Part shown: piece by piece, positions 34,396 to 44,411 of the stretch | Numbering within the stretch: position 1 is the stretch's first letter | Layout: each line of letters starts with the position of its first letter | Source: Ornithinimicrobium cavernae | GTDB taxonomy: Bacteria; Actinomycetota; Actinomycetes; Actinomycetales; Dermatophilaceae | Direction of reading: 5' to 3' | NCBI RefSeq assembly: GCF_003121625.1 | Contig: NZ_QDDJ01000003.1 | Span: 248,001-312,000 of the forward strand | Length of the DNA stretch: 64,000 nucleotides | Made by a program: the position numbers and the translations under genes | The notes under the pieces: model-generated | What the model was told of the DNA's origin: nothing | The model's input: only the letters and a program-made list of their open reading frames with translations | Databases searched by the model: none

Positions 34396-35760
34396 GTGAT
34401 CCTGGTGGCCGCCGGCCGGGGCACCCGCCTCGGAGCCGACCGGCCCAAGGCTCTCGTGCCTCTCGGGCACGGACCCGCTGCACTACCGCTGGTGACACAC
34501 GCCCTCCGGGGCGTGTTGTCATGTCCGGACCTGACCGACGTCGCGGTCGTCGCACCGCCGGACCGTATGCCGGAGCTCACCGCGGCCGTGCGCCTCGCCT
34601 CTGCCGAGGGCTCGGCGGACCGGCTCCTGGGGGCGCAGGGACAGGACGTGTCCGTCCGGGTCGTGCCCGGCGGCGACGAGCGCAGCGACTCCGTCGCCGC
34701 CGGCCTGGGGGCCCTGCCTGGAGGAGTGGGCATCGTCCTGGTGCACGACGCGGCCCGGGCGCTGACGCCACCGAGCGTCTTCCACCGGGTGGTGGCCGCC
34801 GTCCGGCACGGCCACCCGGCGGTCACGCCGGCCCTGCGCGTGACGGACACCATCAAGACCGTGGACACCCGCGACCACGTGGTCAGCACCCCGGACCGCT
34901 CCGTGCTGCGTGCGGTCCAGACTCCCCAGGGGTTCCTCCGTGAGACCCTCGAGCGGGCACACCGGCACGGGGGTGGGGCCGTCACCGACGACGCCGGGCT
35001 CGTCGAGGCGCTCGGCACGGCCGTCCTGGTCGTCGACGGGGACCCGAGGGCGCTCAAGATCACCGGCCCGGAGGACCTGGCCACCGCCGGTGCCTGGATG
35101 CAGCAGACCGGTGGCACGCCCACCCCGACCCCGCCCACGGCTGGCGCCTCACCTGGTCGGGGCGAGATCGGTCCCGGCCGCCGGCCGGTCCTGCTCGTCC
35201 TCGGCGGCCTGCCGGGCGCCGGCAAGACCACCGTGGCGCGTGCCTGGGCCCGGCAGCGGGGCGCCGTGCACGTGCGTCTCGACACCATCGAGCAGGCACT
35301 CGTCCGCGCCGAACCCGGCCGCGGGGTCGGTCCGGAGGGCTACGCGGCCGCCTACGCCGTCGCCGCCGACCAGCTCGCCCTCGGGCTCGACGTCGTGGCC
35401 GACTCAGTCAACCCCCTGCCGGTGACGCGACAGGCCTGGCGAGACGTGGCCGCGGAGTCCGGGGCACGGGTCGTCGAGGTCGAGCTGACCTGCGACCCCG
35501 CCGAGCACCGCGAGCGGGTGGAGACCCGCTCGGCCGACATCGAGGGTCACCGGCTGCCGGACTGGTCGGCGGTCGGAACGGCCGACTACGCCCCCTGGCC
35601 CGAGGCCGGCCTGTCCCTGGACACGACGGGCCAGGACGTGGCTGCCCTCGTGCGACGCCTCGAGGAGCAGGTCACCGGCACCGGCGAGCGGCCCACCGAC
35701 CCGGCGGCGGGTGCCACCGACTCGACAGCGGCCGACCGGCTCACCCCACCTGGGGCATGA
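34396..35760 (+). CDS. ispD: IspD fused to a P-loop kinase-like domain
   Basis: Bifunctional-looking protein of about 454 residues. Residues 1-235 are IspD (CTP + methylerythritol phosphate to CDP-ME): AAGRGTRLGADRPKAL, VHDAARALTP, QTPQGFLRETL and GDPRALKITGPEDL. After a Pro/Thr linker, residues about 262-430 form a P-loop domain with Walker A GLPGAGKTT at 271-279, RLDTIEQALV, and VADSVNPLPVTRQAW, like small AAA_33 kinases. With GTG 34396 the first strand has almost no preceding residues; an in-frame CTG at 34372 overlapping the carD stop may be the true start. Confidence 0.85.
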   Translation: MILVAAGRGTRLGADRPKALVPLGHGPAALPLVTHALRGVLSCPDLTDVAVVAPPDRMPELTAAVRLASAEGSADRLLGAQGQDVSVRVVPGGDERSDSVAAGLGALPGGVGIVLVHDAARALTPPSVFHRVVAAVRHGHPAVTPALRVTDTIKTVDTRDHVVSTPDRSVLRAVQTPQGFLRETLERAHRHGGGAVTDDAGLVEALGTAVLVVDGDPRALKITGPEDLATAGAWMQQTGGTPTPTPPTAGASPGRGEIGPGRRPVLLVLGGLPGAGKTTVARAWARQRGAVHVRLDTIEQALVRAEPGRGVGPEGYAAAYAVAADQLALGLDVVADSVNPLPVTRQAWRDVAAESGARVVEVELTCDPAEHRERVETRSADIEGHRLPDWSAVGTADYAPWPEAGLSLDTTGQDVAALVRRLEEQVTGTGERPTDPAAGATDSTAADRLTPPGA

Positions 35761-36694
35761 CCTCCGCGGCGACCAGCTCCAGGTGGTCCACGACGTCGTC
35801 GGACAGGTCCAGCACCTGCAGGTAGACCCGGGTGATGCCGGTCCGCTCCACCCACCGGCCGATCCGGTCGACCACCTCGGCCGGCGTCCCGGCCAGGCCG
35901 TTCTCGCGCAGCTCCTCCGGTGCCCGCCCGATGGCCTGTGCCCGGGCCCGGAAACCCGCCTCGTCCCGCCCCACGACAGCGGTCAGCGCCGCGGAGCGGA
36001 CCAGGTCGGCCGGCTCGCGTCCGGCGCTCTCGCAGGCGTCGGAGACCCGCTCGAACTGCGTCGCCGCCTGCTCCAGCGGCACGAAGGCGACGTTGAACTC
36101 GGCGGCGTACCGCGCCGCCAGCGCGGGCGTCCGCCGGCGGCCGGCCCCACCGACGATGACCGGCGGGCCACCGGAGACCGGGTCCTGCTGCACCGGCTTG
36201 GGGAGGGCAGGTGAGTCGTCCACGGTCACGGTGCTGCCGGCATACGAGAACGTCTGTCCCTCCGGCGTGCCCCACAGACCCGTGATGACGGCCAGCGAGT
36301 CCTCCAGCAGGTCGAAGCGCTCACCGACCTCCGGGAACGGGATGCCGTAGGCCGTGTGCTCCGCCCCGAACCAGCCCGCGCCCAGGCCGAACTCGACGCG
36401 ACCGTCGCTCATCGCGTCGACCTGGGCCACGGCGATGGCGGTCGGTCCGGGCAGCCGGAAGGTCGCCGAGCTGACCAGCGTGCCCAGCCGGATCGTCGAG
36501 GTCTCCCGGGCCAGCCCGGCGAGGGTGACCCAGGCGTCGGTCGGCCCCGGCAGGCCGTCGCGCTCGCCCATGGCCAGGTAGTGGTCGGAGCGGAAGAAGG
36601 CGCCGTAGCCGCAGGCCTCGGCCGTGCGGGCGGCGCGGAGCTGGTCGGCATAGGTCGCCCCCTGCTGGGGCTCGGTGAAGAGACGGAGTTCCAC
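35741..36694 (-). CDS. LLM-class (luciferase-like) F420-dependent oxidoreductase
   Basis: About 317 residues with TIM-barrel landmarks of the bacterial luciferase family: [48 protein letters not shown] and [20 protein letters not shown]. Actinobacterial relatives mostly use coenzyme F420; the substrate is unknown. GTG 36694 is the start; the frame continues upstream without support. It sits between ispD and ispF on the opposite strand, overlapping the ispD end by 20 bases. Confidence 0.85.
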   Translation of the reverse strand: MELRLFTEPQQGATYADQLRAARTAEACGYGAFFRSDHYLAMGERDGLPGPTDAWVTLAGLARETSTIRLGTLVSSATFRLPGPTAIAVAQVDAMSDGRVEFGLGAGWFGAEHTAYGIPFPEVGERFDLLEDSLAVITGLWGTPEGQTFSYAGSTVTVDDSPALPKPVQQDPVSGGPPVIVGGAGRRRTPALAARYAAEFNVAFVPLEQAATQFERVSDACESAGREPADLVRSAALTAVVGRDEAGFRARAQAIGRAPEELRENGLAGTPAEVVDRIGRWVERTGITRVYLQVLDLSDDVVDHLELVAAEVMPQVG

Positions 36695-36757
36695 GGCCCC
36701 AGTCTGTCCCACACCGGTGCACGACCGGCGTGGGGTGCCCGTCCTACAGTGGGGCCC

Positions 36758-37261
36758 ATGAGCAGCCAGCCTCCCTGTCGTGTGGGCACCGGGGTCGATG
36801 TCCACGCCTACGCCGCCGAGGGGAGCGGGCGGGTGCTGATGCTCGGCTGTCTGGAGTGGCCGGGCGAGCGTGGCACCGAGGGGCACTCGGACGGGGACGT
36901 CGCCGCCCACGCCGCCTGCAACGCGCTGCTGTCCGCCGGGGGACTGGGTGACCTCGGAGCAGTCTTCGGCACCGACCGTCCGGAGCTGGCCGGCGCCTCC
37001 GGGGAGCACCTGCTCCGCCACGTGCTGAGCCTGCTGTCAGCCGCGGGGTGGCAGGTCGGCAACGTCGCGGTGCAGCTCGTCGGGAACCGTCCCCGCGTGG
37101 GACCACGGCGCGCGGAGATGGAGGCTGCGATGTCCGCCGCGCTGGACGGCGCAGCGGTCTCGGTGACCGCCGCGACCACGGACGGTCTGGGCTTCACCGG
37201 TCGCGGCGAGGGTCTCGCCGGGATCGCGACCGCGCTGGTCCACGCGCGCGGCGACGACTGA
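36758..37261 (+). CDS. ispF: 2-C-methyl-D-erythritol 2,4-cyclodiphosphate synthase
   Basis: Fifth step of the methylerythritol phosphate isoprenoid pathway. The 167-residue protein has metal ligands in GTGVDVHAY and [11 protein letters not shown], the [12 protein letters not shown] loop, and the substrate-binding [18 protein letters not shown] near the C-terminus. ATG 36758 is the start. An LLM oxidoreductase on the other strand separates it from ispD. The last 32 bases plus stop are duplicated directly downstream. Confidence 0.95.
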   Translation: MSSQPPCRVGTGVDVHAYAAEGSGRVLMLGCLEWPGERGTEGHSDGDVAAHAACNALLSAGGLGDLGAVFGTDRPELAGASGEHLLRHVLSLLSAAGWQVGNVAVQLVGNRPRVGPRRAEMEAAMSAALDGAAVSVTAATTDGLGFTGRGEGLAGIATALVHARGDD

Positions 37262-37294
37262 CCGCGCTGGTCTCCACGCGCGCCGCGACGACTG
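37229..37294 (+). repeat. Tandem duplication of the ispF 3' end
   Basis: Bases 37229-37260 (last codons of ispF) are repeated at 37261-37294 with a 2-base insertion and one G-to-C change. A partial third copy (ACCGCG) begins at 37295. The stop codon therefore occurs twice. The second copy is noncoding. Confidence 0.88.
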
Positions 37295-37339
37295 ACCGCG
37301 CGGCAGGACGCGGCCTCCCCGAGTGACCTTCCGGGGGTC

Positions 37340-37816
37340 TCAGCTGAGGGCGATGGCGGCGAAGACCCCGCCGGGCCACCACAGCCACCAGCCGACCGAG
37401 CGCTGCACGAGGCACAGCCAGCGGTGACCACCGGCCAGTTGGATGACCGTGGTCACCACCAGCGACAGCACCGGTAGCAGTCCGATGACGAGCGCAGCCA
37501 CGGGCTGGTCTGCAGCGAGCGCCACCCCGACGAGGACCGCCAGGGTGTAGAGCCCCAGCGTGAGGGCCGGGATGATCACGTAGTTGCCCAGCCGCCACCA
37601 GAAGCCGTGGGCGTGCGTGGGGACCTCGCGACCGCAGGGGCAGAGTCTCTTGCCCACCCCGATCACGGCCGGGCGGCTGCCTCCGGCCCGCTCCGGACTG
37701 CTGGTCACTGACTCGCCGCCGTCCCCCTGCACGGCAGCGACGATACCGCTGCCACGCGGGGAGGAGTCACGTACGCTGACCCGTGCTGGCTGCCCGGTCT
37801 GGTGACTGGTAGGCAT
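37340..37816 (-). CDS. Small membrane protein with CxC motif
   Basis: About 158 residues from ATG 37816 (a start nearer residue 20 is possible). The N-terminal third is polar. A Cys pair [12 protein letters not shown] precedes about three hydrophobic segments: [40 protein letters not shown] and a Trp-rich end ([16 protein letters not shown]). Family not recognised. It is divergent from mscR with 40 bases between starts and convergent with ispF. The coding call rests on length and hydrophobic pattern. Confidence 0.55.
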   Translation of the reverse strand: MPTSHQTGQPARVSVRDSSPRGSGIVAAVQGDGGESVTSSPERAGGSRPAVIGVGKRLCPCGREVPTHAHGFWWRLGNYVIIPALTLGLYTLAVLVGVALAADQPVAALVIGLLPVLSLVVTTVIQLAGGHRWLCLVQRSVGWWLWWPGGVFAAIALS

Positions 37817-37856
37817 AGGCCAGGAAGCAAGCCGTCCGATCACCGAGGAGTTCACC

Positions 37857-38942
37857 GTGCCGAGCACAGTCAAGGGAGTCATCGCCCGCAGCAAGGGGGC
37901 CGACGTCGAGGTCGTCGACATCGTCGTGCCGGACCCGGGGCCGGGGGAGGCGGTGGTCCGCGTCGAGGCCTGCGGTGTCTGTCACACCGACCTGCACTAC
38001 CGGCAGGGTGGCATCAACGACGAGTTCCCGTTCCTGCTCGGGCACGAGGCCGCCGGCACGGTCGAGGCGGTGGGTCCGGGCGTGACCGAGGTGGCACCCG
38101 GGGACTTCGTCATCCTGAACTGGCGCGCCGTGTGCGGCCAGTGCCGGGCCTGCGCCAAGGGTGAGCCGTGGTACTGCTTCAACACGGCGAACGCGACCCA
38201 GAAGATGACGCTCACGGACGGCACCGAGCTGTCGCCGGCCCTGGGGATCGGTGCCTTCATCGAGAAGACCCTGGTGGCCGCGGGTCAGTGCACCAAGGTC
38301 GACAAGGAGGCCTCGGCCGCGGCGGCCGGACTGCTGGGTTGCGGGATCATGGCAGGCTTCGGTGCCGCCGTGAACACCGGCGGCGTGCGGCGTGGGGACT
38401 CGGTCGCCGTCATCGGGTGCGGTGGGGTGGGCAACGCCGCGATCGCCGGTGCGGCGCTGGCCGGCGCCACCACGATCATCGCGGTCGACCTGGACGACCG
38501 GAAGCTCGAGGGCGCCAAGGGCTTTGGCGCCACCCACACCGTCAACAGCTCGGACCGGGACCCCGTCGTGGCGATCCAGGAGCTGACCGGAGGCTTCGGC
38601 GCCGACCTGGTCGTGGACGCGGTCGGTCGGCCGGAGACCTACAAGCAGGCCTTCTACGCCAGGGACCTGGCCGGCACGGTCGTCCTCGTGGGCGTCCCGA
38701 CCCCCGACATGATGATCGAGCTGCCCCTGCTGGACGTCTTCGGGCGCGGCGGCTCGCTGAAGTCGAGCTGGTACGGCGACTGCCTGCCCTCGCGCGACTT
38801 CCCGATGCTGATCGACCTCTACCGCCAGGGACGCTTTGACCTGGATGCCTTCGTGACCGAGACGATCCCGCTGGACGGGGTGGAGCACGCCTTCAGCAAG
38901 ATGGAGCGCGGCGAGGTGCTGCGTTCGGTGGTGCAGCTGTGA
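37857..38942 (+). CDS. mscR: S-(hydroxymethyl)mycothiol dehydrogenase
   Basis: Zn-dependent alcohol dehydrogenase family, 361 residues, oxidising the formaldehyde-mycothiol adduct (and reducing nitrosomycothiol). Catalytic Zn ligands are in GVCHTDLHY and GHEAAGTVE; the structural Zn site is [15 protein letters not shown]. The NAD-binding loop is [26 protein letters not shown] near the C-terminus fits the mycothiol-dependent subgroup. The GTG start has an adjacent GAGGAG. It is followed with 4-base overlap by an MBL hydrolase, as for Rv2259-Rv2260 (memory). Confidence 0.92.
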   Translation: MPSTVKGVIARSKGADVEVVDIVVPDPGPGEAVVRVEACGVCHTDLHYRQGGINDEFPFLLGHEAAGTVEAVGPGVTEVAPGDFVILNWRAVCGQCRACAKGEPWYCFNTANATQKMTLTDGTELSPALGIGAFIEKTLVAAGQCTKVDKEASAAAAGLLGCGIMAGFGAAVNTGGVRRGDSVAVIGCGGVGNAAIAGAALAGATTIIAVDLDDRKLEGAKGFGATHTVNSSDRDPVVAIQELTGGFGADLVVDAVGRPETYKQAFYARDLAGTVVLVGVPTPDMMIELPLLDVFGRGGSLKSSWYGDCLPSRDFPMLIDLYRQGRFDLDAFVTETIPLDGVEHAFSKMERGEVLRSVVQL

Positions 38943-39577
38943 ACGGCGCCGGACTGCCCCGCATCGACCACGCGGTGACCTCGGGCACCTTCAGCCTGGA
39001 CGGTGGCACGTGGGAGGTCGACAACAACGTGTGGGTCGTCGGTGACGACCACGAGTGCGTCGTGATCGACGCCCCGCACGACGTGGACGCGATCCTGGCC
39101 GTCGTGGGCGGCCGGACCGTCACGGCGATCCTGCTGACCCACGCGCACGATGACCACATCGATGCTGCGGTGGCGCTGTCCGAGGCCACCGGTGCACCGA
39201 CGCACCTGCACCCGGAGGACCGGATGCTGTGGGACCGGGTGCACGACCAGGCGCCGGACGAGGAGCTCGCCGACGGCGACACCATCGAGGTGGCCGGCAC
39301 GGTGCTGCACGTGCTGCACACGCCGGGCCACTCCCCGGGGGCCTGCTGCTTCCACGCGCCCGCCCTGGGCGCCGTGTTCAGCGGCGACACCCTCTTCCAG
39401 GGTGGCCCGGGGGCGACGGGCCGCTCGTTCAGCAGCTTCGACACGATCATCGAGTCGATCACCGGCAAGCTGCTCACGCTGCCGCTCGACACGGTCGTGC
39501 ACACCGGGCACGGCGACACGACCACGATCGGGGCCGAGGCCCCGAACCGCCAGGAGTGGATCGACCGCGGCCACTGA
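38939..39577 (+). CDS. MBL-fold hydrolase paired with mscR
   Basis: 212-residue metallo-beta-lactamase-fold enzyme. The metal motif is THAHDDHID, with further ligands in [17 protein letters not shown] and the final HTGHGD. It likely hydrolyses an S-acyl (S-formyl) mycothiol or related thioester produced by MscR, the role proposed for such partners; this is inference. GTG start overlaps the mscR stop by 4 bases, indicating coupling. Confidence 0.88.
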   Translation: MNGAGLPRIDHAVTSGTFSLDGGTWEVDNNVWVVGDDHECVVIDAPHDVDAILAVVGGRTVTAILLTHAHDDHIDAAVALSEATGAPTHLHPEDRMLWDRVHDQAPDEELADGDTIEVAGTVLHVLHTPGHSPGACCFHAPALGAVFSGDTLFQGGPGATGRSFSSFDTIIESITGKLLTLPLDTVVHTGHGDTTTIGAEAPNRQEWIDRGH

Positions 39578-39665
39578 GAGACGGCTGACCGGCGCGCTGC
39601 AGCCCTAGCGCGACCGGCGTCGACTGGAGCACACTGGTGTCGTCCGCCCTCAGTGAGGAGAGCCG

Positions 39666-40124
39666 ATGAGCGCGATGGGTGTCGAGCAGCAGGACGTCGA
39701 GGCAGGCCCGATCGTCTGCACCCGCCGGGTCGACGTCGATCCGGTCCATGCCTTCGAGGTGTTCACCGAGCGCCTCGGTGACTGGTGGGACCCCCGGTTG
39801 ACGCCCGACCCGGGGACCTACGAGGGAGCCGATGTCGAGGAGGTGGAGGGCGGCGTGGTGGCCCTCCACCACGACGGCGAGGACTACCCGATCGGCGAGG
39901 TGCAGGAGTGGAGCATCGGCGAGCGGTTCGCGATGACCTTCCACCTGACGCTGCCGCGGGACCACCCGACGGTCCTCGAGGTCGACTTCGAGCCGTCCGA
40001 GGGTGGCACCCTCGTCACCCTGACCCACGGTGGCTGGGGCCCGGACAACCAGTCGCACCGGGGCCGCTTCACCGAGTGGCCGAACCTGCTCGAGCGGTTC
40101 GCGGCCACCGCCGTCAGCGAGTGA
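39666..40124 (+). CDS. SRPBCC (START-like) domain protein
   Basis: 152-residue AHSA1/SRPBCC-type ligand-binding fold. Typical parts are the N-terminal strand and helix ([22 protein letters not shown] region), the central [14 protein letters not shown], and [13 protein letters not shown] followed by a C-terminal helix [12 protein letters not shown]. The ligand is unknown. GTGAGGAGAGCC precedes the ATG at 39666. It stands alone between the mscR pair and cysS. Confidence 0.85.
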   Translation: MSAMGVEQQDVEAGPIVCTRRVDVDPVHAFEVFTERLGDWWDPRLTPDPGTYEGADVEEVEGGVVALHHDGEDYPIGEVQEWSIGERFAMTFHLTLPRDHPTVLEVDFEPSEGGTLVTLTHGGWGPDNQSHRGRFTEWPNLLERFAATAVSE

Positions 40125-40182
40125 GCGCCCCGGCGCGGGAACGTGGCGGAGGCGGGCGCTGCCCGCAGGTAGCCTTGGGCGG

Positions 40183-41640
40183 GTGAGCCTGCGCCTGTAC
40201 GACACCGCCACCCGCGCCCTGCGGGACTTCCAGCCCCTCGAGCCCGGGCGGGTCGGCATCTACATCTGTGGTCTCACGACCCAGGGCGCGCCGCACATCG
40301 GCCACATCCGCTTCGCGGTGGCCTTCGACATCCTGCGCCGCTGGCTGGTCCGGGGGCACGGGCTGGAGGTCACTCTGGTCCGCAACGTCACCGACATCGA
40401 CGACAAGATCCTCACGAAGTCGGCCGAGCACGACCGGCCCTGGTGGGCCTGGAGCTACCACCACGAGCGCGAGACGACGCGGGCCCTGGAGACCCTCGGC
40501 GTCCTGCCGCCGACCTACGAGCCCAGGGCCACCGGGCACATCACCGAGATGGTGGAGCTGATCGATGCCCTCATCGAGCGAGGCCACGCCTACCCGGCCG
40601 AGGACGGCAGCGGCGACGTCTACTTCGACGTCCGGTCCTGGGCCGACTACGGCGAGCTGACCCACCAGCGGATCGAGGACATGGAGCCAGCCGCGGACGC
40701 CGACCCGCGCGGCAAGCGAGACCCGCGGGACTTCGCGCTCTGGAAGGGCGTGAAGCCCGGTGAGCCGCCCACGGCCAGCTGGCCGACGCCGTACGGCCGT
40801 GGGCGCCCGGGGTGGCACCTGGAGTGCTCGGCCATGGCCCGCAAGTACCTCGGCGACGCCTTCGACATCCACGGCGGCGGTGTCGATCTCCGCTTCCCCC
40901 ACCACGAGAACGAGCAGGCCCAGTCGCGCGCGGCCGGCCTGGGCTTCGCCCGCTTCTGGCTGCACAACGCCTGGGTCACCCTCAGCGGCGAGAAGATGAG
41001 CAAGTCCCTGGGCAACACCCTCACCGTGGCCGAGCTGACCAGGCACGTGCGCCCCCTCGTCCTGCGCTACTACCTCGGGGCGGCGCACTACCGCTCGACG
41101 ATCGAGTACGGCGACCACTCCCTGGACGAGGCGCGCGCCGCGGTCGAGCGCATCGAGGGCTACGTGCAGCGGGCCCTCGAGGTGGTCGGTGAGCCCGTCG
41201 AGGCGCTCCTGGCCGAGGCCGGCAGGGTGGACGTGCCCAGCGGCTTCGCCGCGGCCCTGGACGACGACGTCAACGTCCCCGAGGCGCTCGCCGCCCTGTT
41301 CGGCACCGTCCGCGAGGGCAACCGCGCCCTCGAGCAGCCGGGGGCCGCCGACCGGGCGACCGTGCGGCATACCCTCCTGGAGGTCGTGTCGATGACCGAC
41401 GTCCTGGGCATCAACCCACTGGACCCCGGCTGGGGCGGCGGGGACGAGGCCGGCGCGGCCGAGACCGTCCTCGACGCGCTGGTGCAGGAGCGGCTGGCGG
41501 CCAGGGCCGCCGCCCGGGCGGAGCGCGACTTCGCGACCGCCGACGCGATCCGTGACCAGCTCACGGCCGCAGGCGTGGCGATCGAGGACACCCCCGGCGG
41601 CGCCCGCTGGTCGCTGAGCCGACCGACAGGATCGAGGTAG
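40183..41640 (+). CDS. cysS: Cysteinyl-tRNA synthetase
   Basis: Charges tRNA-Cys. The 485-residue class I synthetase shows the Zn Cys in [10 protein letters not shown], the HIGH box as [41 protein letters not shown] and the KMSKS loop [10 protein letters not shown]. The GTG at 40183 starts at the usual VSLRLYDT. rlmB follows after 6 bases. The order carD-ispD-ispF-cysS-rlmB matches mycobacteria, here interrupted by inserted genes. Confidence 0.96.
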   Translation: MSLRLYDTATRALRDFQPLEPGRVGIYICGLTTQGAPHIGHIRFAVAFDILRRWLVRGHGLEVTLVRNVTDIDDKILTKSAEHDRPWWAWSYHHERETTRALETLGVLPPTYEPRATGHITEMVELIDALIERGHAYPAEDGSGDVYFDVRSWADYGELTHQRIEDMEPAADADPRGKRDPRDFALWKGVKPGEPPTASWPTPYGRGRPGWHLECSAMARKYLGDAFDIHGGGVDLRFPHHENEQAQSRAAGLGFARFWLHNAWVTLSGEKMSKSLGNTLTVAELTRHVRPLVLRYYLGAAHYRSTIEYGDHSLDEARAAVERIEGYVQRALEVVGEPVEALLAEAGRVDVPSGFAAALDDDVNVPEALAALFGTVREGNRALEQPGAADRATVRHTLLEVVSMTDVLGINPLDPGWGGGDEAGAAETVLDALVQERLAARAAARAERDFATADAIRDQLTAAGVAIEDTPGGARWSLSRPTGSR

Positions 41641-41646
41641 ATCAGG

Positions 41647-42594
41647 ATGGCAGGAAACTCCCAGCGCAAGGGTGCCGTGCGCAAGACGACCAAGAAGGGC
41701 CCGCAGGTCGGCAGCGGCGGTCAGCGCCGCAAGGGCCTGGAGGGACGCGGGCCCACGCCCAAGGCCACCGAGCGGACCGGTCACCCGGCCGCACGGCGGG
41801 CGCGGCAGGGCGCCACGACGTCAGCGCGCCGGCCGCAGCAGCGCGCCGGGGCCAGGGCGAGCACCGAGCTCGTCCTCGGCCGCAACTCGGTCCTGGAGGC
41901 GCTACGCACGTACGTGCCGGCCACCGCCCTCTACGTCAGCTCCCGGATGGAGTCCGACGACCGGGTGCGGGAGGCGATCAAGCTGGCCACCGAGCAGGGT
42001 GTGTCGATCCTGGAGGCGGCCAAGCCCGAGCTGGACCGGCTGACCGACGGAGCGGTGCACCAGGGCCTGGTGATGCAGGTCCCGCCCTACGACTACGCGC
42101 ACCCCGAGGACCTGCTGTCCGCGGAGCTGCCCGGCACGCCGCTGATCGTGGCCCTCGACGGCATCACCGACCCCCGCAACCTCGGGGCGATCATCCGCTC
42201 CGTCGGTGCCTTCGGCGGTCACGGGGTCGTCGTGCCGTCCCGCCGCTCTGCCGGGATGACCGCCGCCGCGTGGAAGACCTCGGCGGGTGCGGCCGCCCGC
42301 GTCCGGGTGGCGCAGGCCACGAACCTGACCAACGCCCTCCTGGACTACCGCCGGGCGGGCTGCTTCGTGATCGGGCTCGATGCCGACGGTGACGTGCAGC
42401 TGCCGGACCTCGAGCTGGCCGACCTGCCGCTCGTGGTGGTCGTCGGGTCCGAGGGCAAGGGCCTGTCCCGGCTGGTCCGCGAGACCTGTGACCAGATCGT
42501 GTCCATCTCCATGGCGGGGGTCACCGAGTCCCTCAACGCCGGCATCGCCGGCGCTGTCACGCTCTACGAGATCGCCCGCAAGCGCCAGCGCTGA
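41647..42594 (+). CDS. rlmB: 23S rRNA 2'-O-methyltransferase RlmB (SpoU/TrmH family)
   Basis: 315-residue SPOUT methyltransferase. A basic, disordered N-terminal extension of about 75 residues ([15 protein letters not shown]) precedes the substrate-binding domain [15 protein letters not shown]. The knotted catalytic domain shows [33 protein letters not shown] and [18 protein letters not shown], the three SPOUT motifs. The likely target is G2251 of 23S rRNA as in E. coli RlmB; a TrmH tRNA role cannot be fully excluded. It follows cysS by 6 bases. Confidence 0.92.
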   Translation: MAGNSQRKGAVRKTTKKGPQVGSGGQRRKGLEGRGPTPKATERTGHPAARRARQGATTSARRPQQRAGARASTELVLGRNSVLEALRTYVPATALYVSSRMESDDRVREAIKLATEQGVSILEAAKPELDRLTDGAVHQGLVMQVPPYDYAHPEDLLSAELPGTPLIVALDGITDPRNLGAIIRSVGAFGGHGVVVPSRRSAGMTAAAWKTSAGAAARVRVAQATNLTNALLDYRRAGCFVIGLDADGDVQLPDLELADLPLVVVVGSEGKGLSRLVRETCDQIVSISMAGVTESLNAGIAGAVTLYEIARKRQR

Positions 42595-42598
42595 GCCC

Positions 42599-43054
42599 GT
42601 GGCCCTCGTCCGCGCAGCCAGCCGCGGCCTCGTCGTGACCGACGCGGGGCTGCTGGTCACCGTGCTGCAGGGCAGGACGGGGGAGTACTGGCTGACCCCT
42701 GGCGGCGGACAGAACTTCGGGGAGTCCAAGGTCGAGAACGTGGCCCGGGAGGTGCTGGAGGAGACCGGCTACCGCGTGCGCGTCGGCGACCTGGCCTGCG
42801 GACGCGACTACATCGGCGCCCGGCACTTCCCCGACTGGGACACCGCGTTCCAGCAGACCGAGCTGTGGTTCTGGTGCGAGCTGCTCGACGACGAGCAGGA
42901 CCCCGACGCCATGGTCCCCGACGTCGACCAGCGGGGCGTGCGCTGGGTGCCCCTGCCCGACCTCCTCGGCTCCCCGCTCTATCCCCGCCGCCTGGCGGCG
43001 TGGCTCAACGAGGACCCCCGCACCCGGCCGGTCTGGCTGGGCGCCGTCAACTGA
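42599..43054 (+). CDS. NUDIX hydrolase
   Basis: 151-residue NUDIX protein. The box is slightly divergent: GGGQNFGESKVENVAREVLEE followed by TGYRVRV. It has the usual family beta strands and EQ/ELWFWCELL in the second half. GTG start at 42599 lies 4 bases after rlmB. Substrate is a nucleoside diphosphate derivative but unknown. It converges with the DUF4032 gene 33 bases away. Confidence 0.85.
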   Translation: MALVRAASRGLVVTDAGLLVTVLQGRTGEYWLTPGGGQNFGESKVENVAREVLEETGYRVRVGDLACGRDYIGARHFPDWDTAFQQTELWFWCELLDDEQDPDAMVPDVDQRGVRWVPLPDLLGSPLYPRRLAAWLNEDPRTRPVWLGAVN

Positions 43055-43087
43055 CCGGGCGGGTCGCCGTCCGCGGGCGCACCCCGG

Positions 43088-44329
43088 TCAGCCGCGGGTG
43101 CGGATCGGGATCTCCTCGGTGTCGACGCCGAGGATCGCCACCTCGTCCGGCTTGCTCGGCAGCACCGTGTCGACGTAGTCCTGCACGGCGGCCTCGAGCG
43201 GGACGTCGTAGTCGGCCCGCTCGGAGAGGTACCAGCGGTGCTCCAGCAGCTCGTGGAACAGCTCGGCCGGCTCCAGCTTGCTGCGCAGCTCCGGGGGGAC
43301 GGTGCGGGTCACCGGCTCGTAGATGCCGGAGAGCCAGTCGTGGGCCACGAGCTCCTCGTCGTCGTTCTGCCGGTTCTGGGAGGCCCGGTAGGCGTCCAGG
43401 TCGTTGAGCAGCCGGCGGGCCTGGTTCTCCTCCACGTCGAGGCCGGTGAGCCGCAGCAGCCGGCGGCTGTGGTGACCCGCGTCCACGATCTTGGGCTCGA
43501 TCTGGATGTGGGTGCCGTCCAGGTCGGTGCTCATCGCGAGCTCACCGACGTCGAAGCCGAGGTTGTTGAGGCGCCGGATCCGCTCGTCCACCCGCCACCG
43601 GTCGCCCCGCTCGAACCGCTCCGTGGCGGTGAGCTCGCGCCACAGCAGCTCGTAGCGGTGCATCAGCCGGTCGGCGATCTCCAGGGCGTCGGCGTCCTCG
43701 GCCAGCAGCTCACCGGCGGCCAGGTCCATCAGCTCACCGGCGATATTGCCGTGCGCGATGTGCAGGTCGTGGGCACGCTGGCCGTCGCTGAGCTGGTTGT
43801 GGATCTCGGCGGTCTCCGCATCGACGAGGTAGGCCGCGAACTCGCCGGCATCCCGCCGGAACAGGGTGTTCGACAGGGAGACGTCACCCCAGTAGACCCC
43901 TCCGAGGTGCAGCCGGACGAGCAGGACGGCGAGGGCGTCGAGCACCCTGCGCGCGGTGTCGGGGCGCAGCTTCTGGCTGAAGATCGCGCGGTAGGGCAGG
44001 GAGAACTTCAGGTGCCGCGTGACCAGGCACGCGTCCAGCTCGTTGCCCTCGGCATCGGTGCGTCCGGCGATCACCGCCAGCGGCTCGACGGCGGGCTGGT
44101 CGATCCGGCGCAGCAGCTGCAGCGTCTGGTACTCGCGCCGGGCGAGCTCGTCCTTGATCTCCTTCACGGCGAGGACACCGCCGGAGAGCCGGACGAAGCG
44201 GACCACGTGCCGGGAGATGCCTCGCGGCAGAGCGGCCAGGTGGTGCTCCGGCCAGTCCTCCAGCGGCACCTGCCAGGGCAGGTCGAGGATGGCGGGGTCC
44301 GGCCTGGCGGCAGTGATCTGCAGTGCCAT
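43088..44329 (-). CDS. DUF4032 protein with kinase-like fold
   Basis: 413-residue protein. The N-terminal half has the marks of a lipopolysaccharide-kinase-like protein kinase fold: Lys and Glu in VLAVKEIKDELARREYQTL, catalytic-loop Asp and Asn in YWGDVSLSNTLF and a DFG-like YLVDAETAE. The C-terminal half contains the DUF4032 region with EPKIVDAGHHSRRLLRLTG and LLEHRWYLSERADYDV. Substrate unknown. ATG 44329 follows AGGAGG. It lies downstream of the ATPase gene of the sugar transporter, a conserved actinobacterial arrangement as I recall. Confidence 0.82.
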   Translation of the reverse strand: MALQITAARPDPAILDLPWQVPLEDWPEHHLAALPRGISRHVVRFVRLSGGVLAVKEIKDELARREYQTLQLLRRIDQPAVEPLAVIAGRTDAEGNELDACLVTRHLKFSLPYRAIFSQKLRPDTARRVLDALAVLLVRLHLGGVYWGDVSLSNTLFRRDAGEFAAYLVDAETAEIHNQLSDGQRAHDLHIAHGNIAGELMDLAAGELLAEDADALEIADRLMHRYELLWRELTATERFERGDRWRVDERIRRLNNLGFDVGELAMSTDLDGTHIQIEPKIVDAGHHSRRLLRLTGLDVEENQARRLLNDLDAYRASQNRQNDDEELVAHDWLSGIYEPVTRTVPPELRSKLEPAELFHELLEHRWYLSERADYDVPLEAAVQDYVDTVLPSKPDEVAILGVDTEEIPIRTRG

Positions 44330-44346
44330 GGTTGCCTCCTCGGGAA

Positions 44347-44382
44347 GGGTGCGGTCTGGCCATTGTCCGCCAGACCGCACCC
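44347..44382 (-). terminator. Stem-loop between the transporter ATPase gene and DUF4032 gene
   Basis: GGGTGCGGTCTGG (44347-44359) pairs perfectly with CCAGACCGCACCC (44370-44382): 13 bp with a 10-nt loop. It lies 30 bases after the ATPase stop and directly before the DUF4032 ribosome-binding site. No U-tract. It probably terminates or attenuates transcription between the two genes. Confidence 0.65.
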
Positions 44383-44411
44383 GCCGGACCAGTCCGGTGC
44401 GTCCCGGGACC

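Noticed and set aside
37838-37860. GTTCACC next to the mscR start as a PHO box
   Set aside because: Only one clear unit is present. The neighbouring GATCACC is 12 rather than 11 bases away, and the match overlaps the start codon.
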